Source: Fidelibacterota bacterium (GTDB taxonomy: Bacteria; Fidelibacterota; Fidelibacteria; Fidelibacterales; Fidelibacteraceae). From it: 6,213 nucleotides of DNA. The position numbers were made by a program, and so were the translations under genes. Numbering within the stretch: the stretch's first letter is position 1; the number at the start of each line of letters is the position of its first letter. The stretch lies in NCBI GenBank assembly GCA_029931905.1, contig JAOZRH010000120.1:1-6213 (forward strand), given 5' to 3'. Below the pieces are notes generated by a model, which was given only the letters and a program-made list of their open reading frames with translations, was not told the DNA's origin and ran no database searches. This document shows, piece by piece, positions 4,610 to 6,213 of the stretch.

Positions 4610-6213
4610 CTATTTTTTTCTCCCAAAAAATAAATTAGTTTTATATAATAATAGATACATAATCGTTACAGTTCCAAGAAAACTTGTGAACATATTTAAT
4701 GAAACTAAAGCTCCTAAACTTCTATTTGGTGGAAATACTGAAAATAATAACACCAAAAATCCAGCAATTACAACCGTAGCATTAAAAATGATTGCTCTTC
4801 CAGAATGATGCATAGTTCCTTCCATCGTCTTTTGTTTGTTGCCTGTTTCCAGTGCATAAATTTTGTATCGCTCAATAAAATGAACGGCATAATCAATACC
4901 AATTCCAATAGCGATGCTGGAAATTAGAGCTGTAGTTGTGCTGAGTGGAATATTCAAAAGCCCCATTACACCAAATCCGATAAGTGCTGTGATAACAATA
5001 GGGACCGAACCGATTAAACCAGCCCATATATTTTTAAACATAAATGATAACAAAATAACTATAATAAATAGTGACATTACTAAACTTTTAATTTGTCCCT
5101 CTAATATAAGATCTGTAAAAACAAGTGCTTTATATCCCGAACCTGCATAATTTATTTTAATTCCGAGTTTTTGGAAATCATCTCTAAATTTTTCCACTTC
5201 TGCAATTGCACTATTAATTGCTTTTGAATTATCACTCTTTAATTGAATCGTTACATTTGCAATTTTATAATCATAATCCACAACTTTCCACAAATTGTCG
5301 GGATCACCACTCATTTCATAAAGAAGTAAATATTGAGCATTTAATTCAGTTGATTCAGGGACAGTATCAAACTCTTTTTTATCTTCGTGCATTACCATAT
5401 TCATTCTTTTAAGATAATCTGAAAGTGAGAAAGTGTTTCCAACAATTTGTAATTTTGAATCAACTTTTTCTTGCATTTCATTCATTAGTTTTAGGACTTC
5501 CGGAGATTTCATTTTGCCATTTTCATCTGCTGTCAAAATCACATTTAAGGTACTTGTTCCACCAAAATGTTCGTTAATAAATGTATCGGTAAGAACAATA
5601 TCGCTGTCTTTCTCAAATTTTTCCAAGAAGCTGGAATTTATCCAAACTTTTGTCATTCCAAATAATGAAATCGCTATAATTATAATTGTAAGAAAAAGTG
5701 TAATTGTTTTGTATTTAATCACACCATTCGCAAATTTATAGGCAAAATGTGTTTTATTTGAATTTTTATTTTTTTCAACAGGTTTGCGTTTTGTGAAACC
5801 AAAGACCAAAATTGCAGCCGGAATGAGTAGTAGTGAAAAGAGCATTGCAGCAGTCACTCCAAAAGCTGTAAATAATCCAAAATATTTAATAGGATAAACT
5901 TCCGAAGTTAGTAGTGAGATAAATCCAACAGAAGTTGTTACAGAAGTCATTACAACTGGTTTCCACATTCCTTTAAGCATATCTTTTACAGCTTCTTTTC
6001 TTGTTGCATTAGGATTAGTTTGTAGAAAAAGATCTAAATGACTGTATAGGTGAATTCCATCAGCAACTCCAATTGCAATCAACATCACAGGAATCATTGT
6101 GGAAACAGCATAAACCGGAATTTTGAAAAGCGCCATCAATCCGAATGCCCACACAACACTAAAAAGTACAACAAGTAATGTAAAAATGGAATTTTTTAAA
6201 CTTTTCATAACTA
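4610..6213 (-). CDS. MMPL/RND-superfamily exporter, N-terminus beyond window
   Basis: The frame is open at the upstream window edge, so this is the C-terminal part (at least 533 residues) of a protein that should be about 750-800 residues. The Met at 6208 is internal: it sits just before what aligns with helix 3, so helices 1-2 and the first periplasmic domain are missing. Counting from that Met, I see helices near 8-28, 34-57, 85-103 and 108-137 (first bundle), 164-187, a periplasmic domain at about 188-366, then helices near 369-391, 393-416, 420-447, 470-490 and 497-524. The motifs AIGVADGIHL (45-54) and GIGIDYAVHFIERY (435-448) occupy equivalent positions in the two halves. The Asp in each is the expected proton-relay residue of COG1033/MMPL exporters, a family that includes MmpL3 and the hopanoid transporter HpnN, both of which export lipids. 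It is first in the visible operon and its stop abuts the next ATG. It is likely the energised inner-membrane pump of the cassette. Confidence 0.92.
   Translation of the reverse strand, partial: VMKSLKNSIFTLLVVLFSVVWAFGLMALFKIPVYAVSTMIPVMLIAIGVADGIHLYSHLDLFLQTNPNATRKEAVKDMLKGMWKPVVMTSVTTSVGFISLLTSEVYPIKYFGLFTAFGVTAAMLFSLLLIPAAILVFGFTKRKPVEKNKNSNKTHFAYKFANGVIKYKTITLFLTIIIIAISLFGMTKVWINSSFLEKFEKDSDIVLTDTFINEHFGGTSTLNVILTADENGKMKSPEVLKLMNEMQEKVDSKLQIVGNTFSLSDYLKRMNMVMHEDKKEFDTVPESTELNAQYLLLYEMSGDPDNLWKVVDYDYKIANVTIQLKSDNSKAINSAIAEVEKFRDDFQKLGIKINYAGSGYKALVFTDLILEGQIKSLVMSLFIIVILLSFMFKNIWAGLIGSVPIVITALIGFGVMGLLNIPLSTTTALISSIAIGIGIDYAVHFIERYKIYALETGNKQKTMEGTMHHSGRAIIFNATVVIAGFLVLLFSVFPPNRSLGALVSLNMFTSFLGTVTIMYLLLYKTNLFFGRKK
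4620..4624 (-). promoter_or_regulatory. Shine-Dalgarno-like site of permease A
   Basis: GGGAG at 10 nt before the ATG at 4609, located in the final codons of the RND exporter gene. The stop codon of that gene lies between this site and the ATG, which fits termination-reinitiation. Confidence 0.5.

Noticed and set aside
5433..5741. Plus-strand reading frame of about 100 codons
   Set aside because: It lies antisense inside the RND exporter's periplasmic domain and first helix of the second bundle. Its composition is that of a complementary shadow and it has no recognisable domain. The same applies to the smaller plus-strand frames at 4539-4808, 4914-5150, 5218-5412 and 1141-1372.
4610..6208. 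A complete 532-residue exporter starting at the Met at 6208
   Set aside because: The frame remains open to the window edge, and the visible part begins at the equivalent of helix 3. The first two helices and first periplasmic domain required by the family are missing, so the true start must lie outside.

Overview
The window is AT-rich (roughly 30% G+C by eye), and every supported gene lies on the minus strand, so transcription runs from high to low coordinates. Secreted proteins have signal peptides ending in ...NAQ and ...SAQ, and there is an outer-membrane beta-barrel protein ending in Phe. This points to a Gram-negative, low-GC bacterium, most likely of the Bacteroidota/FCB superphylum. 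Four consecutive operon genes are preceded by Shine-Dalgarno-like sequences (GGGAG, GGGAG, GGAGG, GAGGA), which is less usual for classical Bacteroidia. A neighbouring FCB lineage (Ignavibacteria-, Cloacimonadota- or Delongbacteria-like) is therefore possible. The assignment is an inference.

Region 6213-1564, in transcription order, is a compact cassette: an MMPL/RND-superfamily exporter cut at its N-terminus by the window edge, two small five-helix permeases related to each other, a periplasmic LolA-like protein, and an outer-membrane beta-barrel protein of DUF1302-like type. The five genes abut or overlap (TAG directly followed by ATG, an ATGA overlap, a 12-nt gap and a 5-nt gap), so they are almost certainly one transcript. 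Together they contain an inner-membrane pump, a soluble carrier with a hydrophobic-pocket fold, and an outer-membrane barrel. The simplest reading is a trans-envelope route for a lipidic or otherwise hydrophobic cargo. The paired half-permeases are the unexpected members.

Region 1563-849 holds a 76-nt gap and a UbiE-like class I SAM-dependent methyltransferase of unknown substrate, which may be co-transcribed or independent.

Region 848-1 has a 163-nt gap containing three exact copies of a 25-bp element (extended identity 28 bp in two of them), spaced 33 and 32 bp apart. The last copy ends 2 nt before the start codon of an AAA_14/DUF4143-type ATPase whose C-terminus runs off the window. The repeats place a G5 tract 6-7 nt before an ATG in two of the three copies. 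The array therefore looks like a multiplied leader, ribosome-binding or operator element, and is the most unusual non-coding structure here. There are no RNA genes, CRISPR arrays, insertion sequences or convincing hairpin terminators, and no gene-free stretch exceeds 300 bases.
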